Shown: piece after piece, positions 15,274 to 24,210 of the stretch | Position numbering within the stretch: position 1 is the stretch's first letter | How the letters are laid out: the number at the start of each line of letters is the position of its first letter | Assembly (NCBI RefSeq): GCF_001700435.1 | Contig: NZ_LYPC01000020.1 | Coordinates: 125,678-189,677, forward strand | Direction: 5' to 3' | Origin: Paenibacillus pectinilyticus | GTDB lineage: Bacteria > Bacillota > Bacilli > Paenibacillales > NBRC-103111 | Length of the DNA stretch: 64,000 nt | Made by a program: the position numbers and the translations under genes | Notes under the pieces: generated by a model | What the model saw: the letters and a program-made list of their open reading frames with translations, nothing else | The model's database searches: none | What the model was told of the DNA's origin: nothing

Positions 15274-17853
15274 GTGAATCTGGATAAACCTACTCGAAAG
15301 CAAACTGTACCGCCAACCAAGTCGAAAGACAGTAAATCGGGCAAAAGTAAGGGGCCCAAAAAGAAAGGCTTCAGCTGGCGCAAGCTGATCATGGGATCCA
15401 TCATTGCTGCGATTATTGCCGTGATCTGTGCGATGGGGATATATATTATCGTCATCATGAGCGGCTTCAAAATTTTGGATGCAAATATTGATAAAATTGA
15501 TGACACAACGGAGTCCACACTTATTTATGCGCAAGAAGAAGGCAAAGATAAGGATGGGAAAGATAAACCGGCTACGGAGATTTCGAAGATTTACAAAGGT
15601 GAAAATCGCGAAAGCGTGAATATCAAAGACGTTCCTGAGCGCTTGAAACAAGCGTTCATTGCAACGGAGGATCGTAGGTTCAATGAGCACTCTGGTGTTG
15701 ATTTGAGAGCGATCGGACGGGCGCTTGTCACTGATATTGTGCATATGAGTGCGGTTGAAGGCGGAAGTACGATTACGCAGCAGCTTGCGAAGAACGTATT
15801 TTTAAGTTCTGAGAAAACAGCCTTCCGTAAAGGAACGGAAATGTCGATTGCCTTTGCCCTCGATGAGAGGTTTACAAAGGATGAAATAATGGAAAAATAT
15901 TTAAATCGCATTTTCTTCGGCAGTAATGCATACGGCATTAAGGCAGCAGCGAAGATCTACTTTGGTAAATCCAATTTGAATGATCTGAAGGTCTGGGAGA
16001 TTGCCACATTAGCGGCATTGCCGAAAGCACCTTCTCGATATTCACCTTTGGCACATCCTGACCTATCCAAAGAGCGTCGTGCTGTCGTGCTCAAGCTGAT
16101 GGCTGACCAAGGGTATATTACGGAGGCTGAGCGTGCGGAAGCGGCTGCGGTCGATTACGTGCCACCTGCTTCTGCCAGCCAAACGACGAAGGACTATGCT
16201 TCGTTTGTGGATTATGTGGTTAATGAAGCGGAAGACATGTATGGAATTGAAGAAGATGAGTTATTGACCAAAGGATACCGAATCTACACAACGATGAACA
16301 TCAAAGCTCAGAAAACGATGGAGCAAACGTATGCTAATCCGAGTTTTTTCCAGAAGGATGCAACAGATGGTCAGAAGATTCAGAGCTCCATGGTTATTAT
16401 GGACAATAAGACGGGCGGTTTAATGGCTTTAATCGGCGGTCGGGATTATAAGACTAAAGGTTTTAGTCGCGTCTACTCACAAAGACAGCCAGGTTCATCT
16501 TTTAAACCTATAGCGGTCTATGGGCCAGCGCTTGATAGCGGGAAATATACGCCAACCTCGTTGTTGGATGATACGCAGACCTCTTTTGGAAACGGGACCT
16601 ATACCCCGCAAAACTACGATCGTCAAACACACGGCCAAGTGTCGATGATTGAAGCAGTCAAACATTCGTATAACTTGGCGCCAGTCTGGTTGTTAAGTCA
16701 AATGGGTGTTCAGACGGGTCGTGAATTTGCAAGTAGATTAGGTATTACGTTAAATGCACAGAAGGATCAAAATTTAGCCATCGCACTTGGGGGATTAACG
16801 GATGGTGTTTCTCCATTACAAATGGCTAGAGCTTATACAGCTTTTGCGAATCAGGGAACACTCAATAAAGCCCATGCGATTCTTCGGATTACGGACGCGC
16901 ACGATAAAGAAGTAGCGGTATACAAGCCTGAGAAGAAACAGGTTATGCAACCTCTCACGTCCTATTACATGACCCAATTGCTGCAGGGGGTTGTTGAGAC
17001 GGGCGGTACAGGAACTAGAGCGAAATTCAATCGTCCTGTCGCTGGTAAGACGGGTTCCACGGGGTTAGATATTAAGGGTATCGAGCAGTATGATCGCGAT
17101 GTATGGTTCGTTGGGTATACACCAGAATGGACAGCAGCGGTGTGGGAAGGCTTTGATAAAGTCGATTCAAAGCACTACGTGACGGTTGGAAGTGGTGGCA
17201 CTGCGGCTATTTTCAAAGAGATTATGTCGAAGTCGCTAGATGGCAAGCCGATGACCAGCTTTGTGAAGCCAGCAAATGTACCGGAAGCGACGGAACCACC
17301 AAGCGGAGGGATTACGGATTTAATGGCGATATATGCACCAGAATCCAAATCGGTTAAAATTACTTGGAGCTCTTTAGGTGATAAAATGAGCTACCAATTA
17401 TATCGCAAAGGTGCTACTGAAGCTGAAGCAAAATTAATTATTCTAACACCAAAAGTACAAGTGGATGATATTGGCATTAACAGCGGTGAAACGTATCAAT
17501 ATTATGTCGTTCCGGTCCAAACCGATACGAACGCCCCAGGTGTTCAATCGAATGTAGCAACTGTTATCGTGCCAAAAGATGAAACACTTCCGAATGGCGG
17601 CCTTCCTTCACCGTCACCTTCGGGTGCTCCATCACCATCTCCGGGAACGGGGACTAGTCCGCCGCCTTCGCCGACACCAAGCGGGAAACCAGGTTCATCA
17701 CCTAGTCCTTCGACCAAACCGGGGAATGGCACGGAAACAGGGCCAAGCCCAAGTCCTAGTCCAGCAACGAGTCCTGTAACAAGTACGAAGCCAAGCCCTA
17801 CGCCGTCGCCGAGCAACAAGCCGGATGAAGAGAAGACGAAGAACGGGGCTTAA
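15274..17853 (+). CDS. Class A penicillin-binding protein (PBP1A family)
   Basis: This is a bifunctional peptidoglycan synthase anchored by one N-terminal membrane helix (about residues 38-62). The glycosyltransferase domain has ATEDRRFNEHSGVD near 127-140 and GGSTITQQLAKNVF. The transpeptidase domain has the active-site GSSFKP near 408-413, SYN near 465 and KTGST near 592. A fibronectin-III-like module (about 690-765) and an 85-residue Pro/Ser/Thr-rich tail follow, a typical wall-spanning extension in Paenibacillus and Bacillus PonA-like proteins. The GTG start has AAGGGAG upstream. The exact paralogue (PonA or PbpF) is not decided. Confidence 0.93.
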   Translation: MNLDKPTRKQTVPPTKSKDSKSGKSKGPKKKGFSWRKLIMGSIIAAIIAVICAMGIYIIVIMSGFKILDANIDKIDDTTESTLIYAQEEGKDKDGKDKPATEISKIYKGENRESVNIKDVPERLKQAFIATEDRRFNEHSGVDLRAIGRALVTDIVHMSAVEGGSTITQQLAKNVFLSSEKTAFRKGTEMSIAFALDERFTKDEIMEKYLNRIFFGSNAYGIKAAAKIYFGKSNLNDLKVWEIATLAALPKAPSRYSPLAHPDLSKERRAVVLKLMADQGYITEAERAEAAAVDYVPPASASQTTKDYASFVDYVVNEAEDMYGIEEDELLTKGYRIYTTMNIKAQKTMEQTYANPSFFQKDATDGQKIQSSMVIMDNKTGGLMALIGGRDYKTKGFSRVYSQRQPGSSFKPIAVYGPALDSGKYTPTSLLDDTQTSFGNGTYTPQNYDRQTHGQVSMIEAVKHSYNLAPVWLLSQMGVQTGREFASRLGITLNAQKDQNLAIALGGLTDGVSPLQMARAYTAFANQGTLNKAHAILRITDAHDKEVAVYKPEKKQVMQPLTSYYMTQLLQGVVETGGTGTRAKFNRPVAGKTGSTGLDIKGIEQYDRDVWFVGYTPEWTAAVWEGFDKVDSKHYVTVGSGGTAAIFKEIMSKSLDGKPMTSFVKPANVPEATEPPSGGITDLMAIYAPESKSVKITWSSLGDKMSYQLYRKGATEAEAKLIILTPKVQVDDIGINSGETYQYYVVPVQTDTNAPGVQSNVATVIVPKDETLPNGGLPSPSPSGAPSPSPGTGTSPPPSPTPSGKPGSSPSPSTKPGNGTETGPSPSPSPATSPVTSTKPSPTPSPSNKPDEEKTKNGA

Positions 17854-18241
17854 GGGGAGGTGACGCTGTAAGGCCCTAAATGGGCCTTACAGCCATAGCT
17901 GCCCGGCGGTTTTTCGCCGCTGTAACGCCCCAAAAGGGCGTTACAGCGGCGAAAAACCGCCGCAACTGGGCTTCGCGAGATCTGTAGGGCCCAAAAAGGG
18001 CCTTACAGTCACATCTGCCTGGCGTGGACGAGCTGTAACGCCCCAAAAGGGCGTTACAAAGGTGAACCCCCGCCGCAGCTCTGCACTGCGAGATCTGTAA
18101 GGCCCCAAAAGGGCCTTACAGCCACATCTGCCTTGCGTGGACGAGCTGTATCGCCCCAAAAGGGCGTTACAAATATAATTCCCCGCCGAAAACCGGCTGA
18201 TTTTCAAAAAAAATCAAATCAATCAATCTGGAGGCCGACTC
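17854..18241. repeat. Array of six alternating hairpins (types A and B) in about 113-bp units
   Basis: Six hairpins occur at 17866-17892 (A), 17920-17946 (B), 17982-18008 (A), 18033-18059 (B), 18095-18121 (A) and 18146-18172 (B). Type A pairs CTGTAAGGCCC with GGGCCTTACAG. Type B pairs CTGTAACGCCC with GGGCGTTACAG. The two differ by one flipped G-C pair, and loops are mostly CAAAA. The A-B unit repeats with a 113-bp period in its last two copies. Hairpin B1 is extended into a perfect 27-bp stem (17904-17930 with 17936-17962). No gene or poly-T terminator is seen. The array fills the gap between the penicillin-binding protein and the cyclophilin gene. Confidence 0.9.
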
Positions 18242-18976
18242 ATGAAACTGTTTACTTCGCAAATGAAACCAAAAATGCTTCTAACAGCAAGCTTACTTAC
18301 TCTAACCCTGATCGCATCCGCGTGCGGGAACAAAGGAACGGAAACGAATGGCGGTACATCATCGCCAAGCACAAGCACGAAGGCACCAAGCGCTTCGCCA
18401 GTGACATCCCCTGCAGCGTCCACAGCAGCAGGCAAGCAGTGGAGCAAAGCGCCTGACATGACGATCGATACGAACAAAACGTATCAAGCAGAGGTTACAA
18501 CGTCCAAAGGGACGTTCACGATTGATCTCTACGCTAAAGATGCGCCGAAGACTGTAAACAACTTTGTGTTTTTGTCCAAAGAGGGCTTTTACAACAATGT
18601 GACCTTCCACCGTATTATCAAAACGTTCATGATTCAAACAGGTGATCCACAAGGAACGGGTAGAGGCGGTCCTGGTTATAAGTTTGCAGATGAACTAAGC
18701 AAGGCGCATACGTATGAACCAGGTACAGTGGCGATGGCGAACGCGGGTCCAAATACGAACGGCAGTCAGTTCTTCATTTGCTCAGGAGCAGATTGTGCGA
18801 ATTTGAATAAGACACCGAACTACACCATTTTCGGAAAAGTCACTGCAGACAGCATGGCTACGATTACGAAAATCGCCGAGACACCCGTGGAATTAGATCC
18901 AAATGGTGGGGATCCGTCCCCAAGTAAGCCGAAAGAAAAGGTAACGATTAACACCATTTCCATCAAAGAAAAATAA
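18242..18976 (+). CDS. Lipoprotein peptidyl-prolyl isomerase, cyclophilin type
   Basis: This predicted surface-attached proline isomerase helps fold exported proteins. The 244 residues start with a lipoprotein signal ending LIASAC (Cys 29). A Ser/Thr/Pro linker (about 35-65) and a cyclophilin domain follow, with FHRIIKTFMIQTGDP, GPNTNGSQFFI and TIFGKV, which include the conserved catalytic Arg and Gln region. GGAGG at about 18230 precedes the ATG. The hairpin array lies immediately upstream. Confidence 0.92.
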   Translation: MKLFTSQMKPKMLLTASLLTLTLIASACGNKGTETNGGTSSPSTSTKAPSASPVTSPAASTAAGKQWSKAPDMTIDTNKTYQAEVTTSKGTFTIDLYAKDAPKTVNNFVFLSKEGFYNNVTFHRIIKTFMIQTGDPQGTGRGGPGYKFADELSKAHTYEPGTVAMANAGPNTNGSQFFICSGADCANLNKTPNYTIFGKVTADSMATITKIAETPVELDPNGGDPSPSKPKEKVTINTISIKEK

Positions 18977-19019
18977 ACTATAGTAATAAGCGCTTACAAG
19001 CTGGATAGGAGTGGATCTC

Positions 19020-19679
19020 ATGAAACAACCATGCCTTTTGTTCCATGGATTTACAGGTGGACCTTATGAGGTTGAGCCGTTAGCTCGGCATTTACGAGAG
19101 CGTGGACAGCTGTGTGAGGTGCCTATACTCCCCTGGAATGGGGAGAACCATCATCAGCTTCACGCTTCGCGTTGGGAAGATTGGGTGCAGGCTGCAGAAT
19201 CGCATGCGGAGCAAATGACAGCTGCTTATGGCTCGTTTGATATGGTCGGATTTTCAATGGGAGGCCTGCTGGCCGCCTATTTATCCGTCCGGTATCCGGT
19301 GAGGAAACTCATTTTGCTAAATACTGCGGTCATTTATGTGAGTCCTGGAAGGTTATTGAATGTTATCCGTGATGAATGGAAGTATGAACGTAAAATAAGT
19401 CTCGTAAAAGCTAAATCCACGCCGCTGCTTGCGACTTGGCAATTTACAAGGCTGGTTCGGCATTTGAAGCCGGAACTTAGCTTAGTCAATAAGCCAACGT
19501 TCGTTGCGCAATCGGAGCGAGATCAAGTGATTCATCCACAGAGTGCGCGGTACATCTACAGTAGACTGAGAGGGCAGCGAGAGCTGCATTGGCACGCCAA
19601 ATCAGATCATTTGATTTGTTTAAGCGAGGATGCACCCGCATTGTTCCGGCAAGTCAGTGCATTTTTGGAGAAGGAGTAG
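19020..19679 (+). CDS. Alpha/beta hydrolase, Est30-like carboxylesterase family
   Basis: The 219-residue product has the oxyanion segment LLFHGFTGGPYEV near the N terminus and the nucleophile elbow GFSMGG near residue 79. The acid residue lies in SERDQVIHP and the catalytic histidine in KSDHLI. The layout resembles Geobacillus Est30/YvaK carboxylesterases. ATG 19020 with AGGAG at 19007-19011 is preferred over an upstream GTG at 19011, which overlaps that site. The natural ester substrate is unknown. Confidence 0.85.
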   Translation: MKQPCLLFHGFTGGPYEVEPLARHLRERGQLCEVPILPWNGENHHQLHASRWEDWVQAAESHAEQMTAAYGSFDMVGFSMGGLLAAYLSVRYPVRKLILLNTAVIYVSPGRLLNVIRDEWKYERKISLVKAKSTPLLATWQFTRLVRHLKPELSLVNKPTFVAQSERDQVIHPQSARYIYSRLRGQRELHWHAKSDHLICLSEDAPALFRQVSAFLEKE

Positions 19680-19684
19680 GAAGG

Positions 19685-20395
19685 ATGACGGTTAAGCCTA
19701 GCATGAACAAAAAACAAAGCACACCCGCATCCACACCTGCCAAGCGGAAGGCCAATTCGTCCAAAGCGAAATCGCCGTCTAAGGCTTATCGCACTTTTGT
19801 AAGGATTTTTCAAGTGATGCTAATCGGATTTGTATTGCTGTTGGCTTGGATTATCTTTATTCAATGGAAAGTACAGATCGGTCCTCACCAGACGTTGCCG
19901 AAACAAGTGGATGTTGGGATTGTACTAGGTGCTTCACTGCGCAAGGATTTACCTAGTCCGGGACTTCAAGAGAGACTGGATCTAGCCGTGGATTTGTACA
20001 AGCAAGGACGTTTTAAGCAGCTTATTGTTACAGGTGGTTTGGACCATAATGGTTCGCTTCTAACAGAAGCAGAAGGTATGAGAGATTATTTGGTGAAACA
20101 AGGGATTCCGCGGTCAAACATTTTGGTTGAGCCCAAAGCGACGAGCACGTACGAGAATTTACTTTTCAGCAAACAAATCATGGATGAGAAGGGGTTAGTG
20201 AGCTCCATTATTGTCACTCATCGATTCCATAGCTCACGTTCGCTTGATATTGCAGAAACAATCGGTCTGAGTCACCCTTTCGTCTCGTCAACCAAATCGG
20301 ATGTGCTATTCATGCCTTATCACGATACAAGAGAAACGTTGGCTTATACGAAATGGTATGGAACCAAACTACTTTTAAAGTTGGGCCTAGAATAG
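19685..20395 (+). CDS. YdcF/DUF218-family membrane-anchored protein
   Basis: The 236-residue product has a Lys/Ser-rich N terminus (about 1-37), one membrane helix (about 43-62) and a DUF218 domain. Domain motifs are VGIVLGASL, an RLD-VDLYKQGR-like helix, IVTGGL, EAEGMRDYL, and the EPKATSTYEN and VTHRFHSSRS segments. The family includes E. coli YdcF and ElyC/SanA envelope proteins. The biochemical role is unsettled. ATG 19685 follows the esterase by five bases with AAGGAG upstream, so the two form an operon. Confidence 0.85.
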   Translation: MTVKPSMNKKQSTPASTPAKRKANSSKAKSPSKAYRTFVRIFQVMLIGFVLLLAWIIFIQWKVQIGPHQTLPKQVDVGIVLGASLRKDLPSPGLQERLDLAVDLYKQGRFKQLIVTGGLDHNGSLLTEAEGMRDYLVKQGIPRSNILVEPKATSTYENLLFSKQIMDEKGLVSSIIVTHRFHSSRSLDIAETIGLSHPFVSSTKSDVLFMPYHDTRETLAYTKWYGTKLLLKLGLE

Positions 20396-20400
20396 ATCAA

Positions 20401-20450
20401 AAAAAGCATGACAGGGCAGCGGTGATTTCCGCTCGCTTGTCATGCTTTTT
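20401..20450. terminator. Bidirectional terminator between convergent genes
   Basis: A 13-bp perfect stem pairs 20401-20413 (AAAAAGCATGACA) with 20438-20450. An inner AGCGG/CCGCT helix sits inside. The A-run and T-run on either side let it serve both the YdcF-like gene and the convergent SDR gene. Confidence 0.88.
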
Positions 20451-20453
20451 CTA

Positions 20454-21320
20454 TTATCCATTCACAATAGTGCCGCCATTGATGTGAAGGATTTGCCCAG
20501 CCATATAAGAAGAGTCCTCACTAGCCAAGAATACATAGCTAGGAGCCAGTTCACTCGGCTGTCCTGCTCGTTTCATAGGAGTAGTCGAACCGAACACTTC
20601 CACTTCTTGAGCGGTGAAGGTGGATGGTATGAGGGGTGTCCAGATGGGACCTGGCGCAACACCGTTTACGCGAATGCCTTTGGCATTAAGCTGCAATGAA
20701 AGCGAGCGTGTGAACGTAACGATAGCCCCTTTGGTCGCTGAATAATCAATCAATTGTTCATGTCCATGATAGGCCGTTATGGATGCTGTGTTGATGATAG
20801 CACTTCCTGGCTTCAAGTGAGGGAGCGCTGCTTGGGTCATATAGAAGAATGAGAAAATATTCGTTCGAAAAGTTCGCTCTAGCTGCGCTGAAGTAATGTC
20901 CGCGATACTTTTCTGTGGGTGCTGTTCGGCGGCATTGTTGACGAGGATGTCAAGCTTACCGAAAGTTTTGACCGCTTGCGCTACTACTTGTTTACAGAAG
21001 TTTTCATCACCTATGTCTCCAGCCACAGGCAGGCATTTGCGGCCTGCTTGCTCAACGTGGTGCTGCGTTTCTTTCGCGTCTCCTTGCTCATTCAGGTAAA
21101 CGATGATGACATCCGCACCTTCTTTGGCATAAGCCACAGCGACGGCGCGGCCAATGCCGCTATCACCTCCGGTGATGATGGCGACTTTGTCTTTTAGCTT
21201 GGCAGCAGGCGTGTAGCTACCCTTCTCGAATTCCGGGAGTGGGTTCATTTCTGCCTCGATGCCAGGTTGATGATTCTGATGTTGCGCTGGGAAGACAGGT
21301 TTTTCCTTCGTTGTCGTCAT
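20454..21320 (-). CDS. SDR-family oxidoreductase (general stress protein 39-like)
   Basis: This is an NAD(P)-dependent short-chain dehydrogenase of 288 residues. Motifs are TGGDSGIGRAVA for the cofactor site, NNAAEQHP, and YSATKGA with the catalytic Tyr-X3-Lys. A C-terminal SYMAGQILHINGG segment follows. The PVFPAQHQNHQPGIEAEM opening matches the YdaD/GSP39-YhdF group of stress-induced dehydrogenases. ATG at 21320 has AAAGGAGA upstream. The open frame reaches further back but without a ribosome binding site. Confidence 0.9.
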   Translation of the reverse strand: MTTTKEKPVFPAQHQNHQPGIEAEMNPLPEFEKGSYTPAAKLKDKVAIITGGDSGIGRAVAVAYAKEGADVIIVYLNEQGDAKETQHHVEQAGRKCLPVAGDIGDENFCKQVVAQAVKTFGKLDILVNNAAEQHPQKSIADITSAQLERTFRTNIFSFFYMTQAALPHLKPGSAIINTASITAYHGHEQLIDYSATKGAIVTFTRSLSLQLNAKGIRVNGVAPGPIWTPLIPSTFTAQEVEVFGSTTPMKRAGQPSELAPSYVFLASEDSSYMAGQILHINGGTIVNG

Positions 21321-21354
21321 TCGTGTGTCTCCTTTCATCCTAAGAAAATCTTTG

Positions 21355-22161
21355 TTAGGATGATACAAGCGCAGTTAAATCATACTTCACGCGGTAATGA
21401 TAGCCATATTGCGTTTGATAACCAAGTTTCTCATATAGAGTCACTGCGGGAACGTTGGTTGCGATAACCTGTAAATATTGCTGAGTCGCTCCTTGCAGTA
21501 TGCTCCAGGCGGTTAACGCATGAAGAATGGCATACCCTAAACCTTTGCCGCGGTGATCTTCATGAACGATGACATTGACAAAACCTGCCCATTCACCTTC
21601 GACAATGGCAGTTCCTAAGGCTACGATTTGACCTTGATCCTTCAAAAGGACGAACCCTTTCGAAGTGGGCATGCGCTCGCTTAAGTCCTGATAGAAGCTC
21701 CTGCGGGCTTCCGGATAGTTCTCAAGTAAAAGAAAAGCATCCAGCCACTCTTTCGTCACGGTAGGAGAAACCTCTACATCCAGTAAGAGCGATGAAGGGT
21801 ATTGATTCGATAAGCGTTCAAGCGCAATTTGAGCTACAGACGAACAATCAGCCGTCATCATGAGGCAGGGAGTATCCATTTCGTATCCTTGCGCCATTAA
21901 ATGATCATCCAGTTGTGCTGGTGAGGCATCACTTACATGAAAAATAGCAGGTAACCCCTGATTATGATAAAATTGTTCAACACGAGCAAGCCAGTCGGTC
22001 GCTTTCGGGTAGGAACCAATGGCAAGGACACTGTTCGCTCGTTTTGTAATGCCTTGTGAAGCGCGTAAGAGCCAGTGCTCAACAGCAGCACATTGTTCGG
22101 CTGGCCAGGTGTTGGCGGCGATTAGATCTAATTTTTCAAATGAATTAACGTTTGTTAGCAT
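21355..22161 (-). CDS. GNAT-family N-acetyltransferase
   Basis: The 268-residue protein has a weakly conserved N-terminal half. A C-terminal GNAT domain follows, with the acetyl-CoA loop DHRGKGLGYAILHAL and the late VTLYEKLGYQ motif. The substrate is unknown. The gene is on the minus strand, 34 bases upstream of the SDR gene and probably in the same transcript. Confidence 0.85.
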   Translation of the reverse strand: MLTNVNSFEKLDLIAANTWPAEQCAAVEHWLLRASQGITKRANSVLAIGSYPKATDWLARVEQFYHNQGLPAIFHVSDASPAQLDDHLMAQGYEMDTPCLMMTADCSSVAQIALERLSNQYPSSLLLDVEVSPTVTKEWLDAFLLLENYPEARRSFYQDLSERMPTSKGFVLLKDQGQIVALGTAIVEGEWAGFVNVIVHEDHRGKGLGYAILHALTAWSILQGATQQYLQVIATNVPAVTLYEKLGYQTQYGYHYRVKYDLTALVSS

Positions 22162-22306
22162 GAATTGTTCCCCCTACTTCGCGGTTATCGCATTACATAA
22201 ATATACATTTATATGTATAAAAATTCAATATGTTTCATGTGAGGATATGCAGCGACTTTCCTTGTTGCTTATAAAAGCATTTCTTCAAATATCGGAGGTA
22301 GAACCG

Positions 22307-22783
22307 TTGGAACTACAATTACGAAGTGCAACGTGGGAAGATTACGACGCCGTGAATCGCATCATACGTGAGGGACAAGAGGAACATGCGGATGCACTGC
22401 CAGACCGATTTGCGCGTTTAGATCATGTTGTCGCCATGGGGTGGTATCGGAGCTTCTCTGACCAACCGCACAAAGAAATCATCGTAGCAGAGGTCGCTGG
22501 TGAGCTCGTAGGTGTTGCCATGCTTGAGATGAAAAAAAGTCCAACTTATGAAGCCTTAGTTCCACGCAGCTACGCATATTTGAATGAACTGGCGGTTTCG
22601 TCCAGCTACCAGCGACAAGGTATCGGCCGGAAGCTTTATGAGGCATCTGTCCTTTGGGCTAAAGAACGCGAAGCCGTTTCTTTAGAACTGAATGTCTGGG
22701 AATTTAATGAGAAAGCGTTACGGTTTTACGCATCCGTAGGGATGTCAACTTTAAATCGAACCTTAACGGTTAACTTAATTTAG
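22307..22783 (+). CDS. GNAT-family N-acetyltransferase
   Basis: The 158-residue product has a complete GNAT fold: an N-terminal LRSATWEDYDAV strand-helix, the acetyl-CoA loop SSYQRQGIGRKLYEA, and the terminal NEKALRFYASVGM motif. An in-frame region runs back to 22019. TTG 22307 is chosen because GGAGGT at 22294-22299 precedes it and homology begins there. It is divergent from the other acetyltransferase gene. The acceptor is unknown. Confidence 0.82.
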   Translation: MELQLRSATWEDYDAVNRIIREGQEEHADALPDRFARLDHVVAMGWYRSFSDQPHKEIIVAEVAGELVGVAMLEMKKSPTYEALVPRSYAYLNELAVSSSYQRQGIGRKLYEASVLWAKEREAVSLELNVWEFNEKALRFYASVGMSTLNRTLTVNLI

Positions 22784-22803
22784 TAGAACGAAGGAGAACT
22801 CCC

Positions 22804-23805
22804 ATGCTATTTATCGATAATGAAGGTATTACCGATCCAAGAATCAATTTGGCCATTGAGGAATATGCCCTGCGTCATCTGCCTGCAGGCGAAAGTTATT
22901 TGCTTTTTTACATCAACGAACCCTCCATTATTATCGGTAAGAATCAAAACACTTTAGAAGAAATTAATCCTGAATATGTCAAAGCGAATAACCTGCACGT
23001 TGTCCGACGTTTATCTGGCGGTGGGGCTGTTTATCATGATTTGGGAAATCTTAATTTTAGTTTCATTACGCAAGATGACGGCAATTCCTTTCATAATTTT
23101 CAAAAGTTTACGGCCCCTGTTGTTGCAGCCTTGCATGAACTGGGGATCGCGGCTGAATTGACCGGTCGAAATGATATTCAAGTCGGTGAGCGTAAAATTT
23201 CAGGCAATGCCCAATTTGCGACGAAGGGTAGAATGTTTAGTCATGGCACGCTCCTGTTCGATTCGGAAATGGAGAATGTCGTCTCAGCGCTTCGAGTGGA
23301 TCCCGACAAAATTCAATCGAAAGGCATTAAATCCATCCGCAGCCGAGTGGCCAATATTGTTGAGTTCCTGAAAGAGCCTTTAACGATGGAGCAATTCCGA
23401 TTTAAACTGTTACAATCTATATTTGGCGTGGAAACGGAGCAAGTGCCGACTTATCAGCTCACTGAAGAAGATTGGTCGCGAATTCATCAGATTTCGGAAG
23501 AACGCTATCAGAATTGGGATTGGAATTATGGCAAATCCCCCAAAAGCACGGTCCAACAGGCAAAACGTATCGAAGGCGTTGGCCGGATTGATATCCGCTT
23601 ATCCGTTGAAGAAGGTCATCTGCAGCTTGTCAAAATATACGGGGATTTCTTTGGTGCTCATGATGTAGCAGAACTGGAGGAGATCCTCCAAGGAACAAGG
23701 TATGAGGAATCAGCATTGCGTGAACGGCTGTCAGGTGTAGAATTGAAACGTTTCTTTGGTGCTTTGGATCATGAAACGTTCATCTCGTTACTGCTGTTAG
23801 CTTAA
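22804..23805 (+). CDS. lplJ: Lipoate-protein ligase
   Basis: This enzyme activates free lipoate with ATP and attaches it to lipoyl domains such as those of dehydrogenase E2 subunits and GcvH. The 333 residues show RRLSGGGAVYHDLGNLNFSF near 69-88, NDIQVGERKISGNAQ with the conserved lysine, and a small C-terminal accessory domain, as in B. subtilis LplJ. GAAGGAG precedes the ATG. Confidence 0.93.
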   Translation: MLFIDNEGITDPRINLAIEEYALRHLPAGESYLLFYINEPSIIIGKNQNTLEEINPEYVKANNLHVVRRLSGGGAVYHDLGNLNFSFITQDDGNSFHNFQKFTAPVVAALHELGIAAELTGRNDIQVGERKISGNAQFATKGRMFSHGTLLFDSEMENVVSALRVDPDKIQSKGIKSIRSRVANIVEFLKEPLTMEQFRFKLLQSIFGVETEQVPTYQLTEEDWSRIHQISEERYQNWDWNYGKSPKSTVQQAKRIEGVGRIDIRLSVEEGHLQLVKIYGDFFGAHDVAELEEILQGTRYEESALRERLSGVELKRFFGALDHETFISLLLLA

Positions 23806-23823
23806 AAAAAGGAGGTGAAGACA

Positions 23824-24123
23824 ATGATTCTTGAAGTAGCCATATTGCCTGTCATCGCAGGGAAAAACGACGAATTTGAAGCCGCGTTTCGTCAAGCATC
23901 AGCCATTATATCATCGATGAAAGGCTACATCTCCCATGAACTGCAGACCTGTTTGGAAGATTCGAACAAATATTTACTGCTCGTGAGATGGGAAACATTG
24001 GAGGATCACACCCAGGGTTTCCGAGGTTCGGCTGAATATCAGGAGTGGCGTCAATTGCTTCATCATTTCTATGATCCATTTCCTGTGGTCGAGCATTACA
24101 CGCTTACTCAAACCTACAACTAA
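23824..24123 (+). CDS. Antibiotic biosynthesis monooxygenase (ABM)-fold small protein
   Basis: The 99-residue product has the ferredoxin-like ABM layout: a first strand EVAILPVIAGK, helix FEAAFRQASAII, KGYISHELQTC, then YLLLVRWETLEDH. The family includes small dimeric monooxygenases and heme-degrading proteins. The specific reaction is not decided, and no IsdG-like heme motif is evident. ATG 23824 follows GGAGGTG at 23811. It lies 18 bases after the lipoate ligase. Confidence 0.8.
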   Translation: MILEVAILPVIAGKNDEFEAAFRQASAIISSMKGYISHELQTCLEDSNKYLLLVRWETLEDHTQGFRGSAEYQEWRQLLHHFYDPFPVVEHYTLTQTYN

Positions 24124-24210
24124 ACGACATTCATCGGTCTAAAATGGGCCTCTCGCGCGTAGGATGGTGGATACGCACTAATAAACCATCATGTAAACGA
24201 GGTGATCCTC

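Noticed and set aside
17866-18172. Hairpin array read as a set of rho-independent terminators
   Set aside because: None of the six stems is followed by a T-run, and six successive terminators would be redundant.
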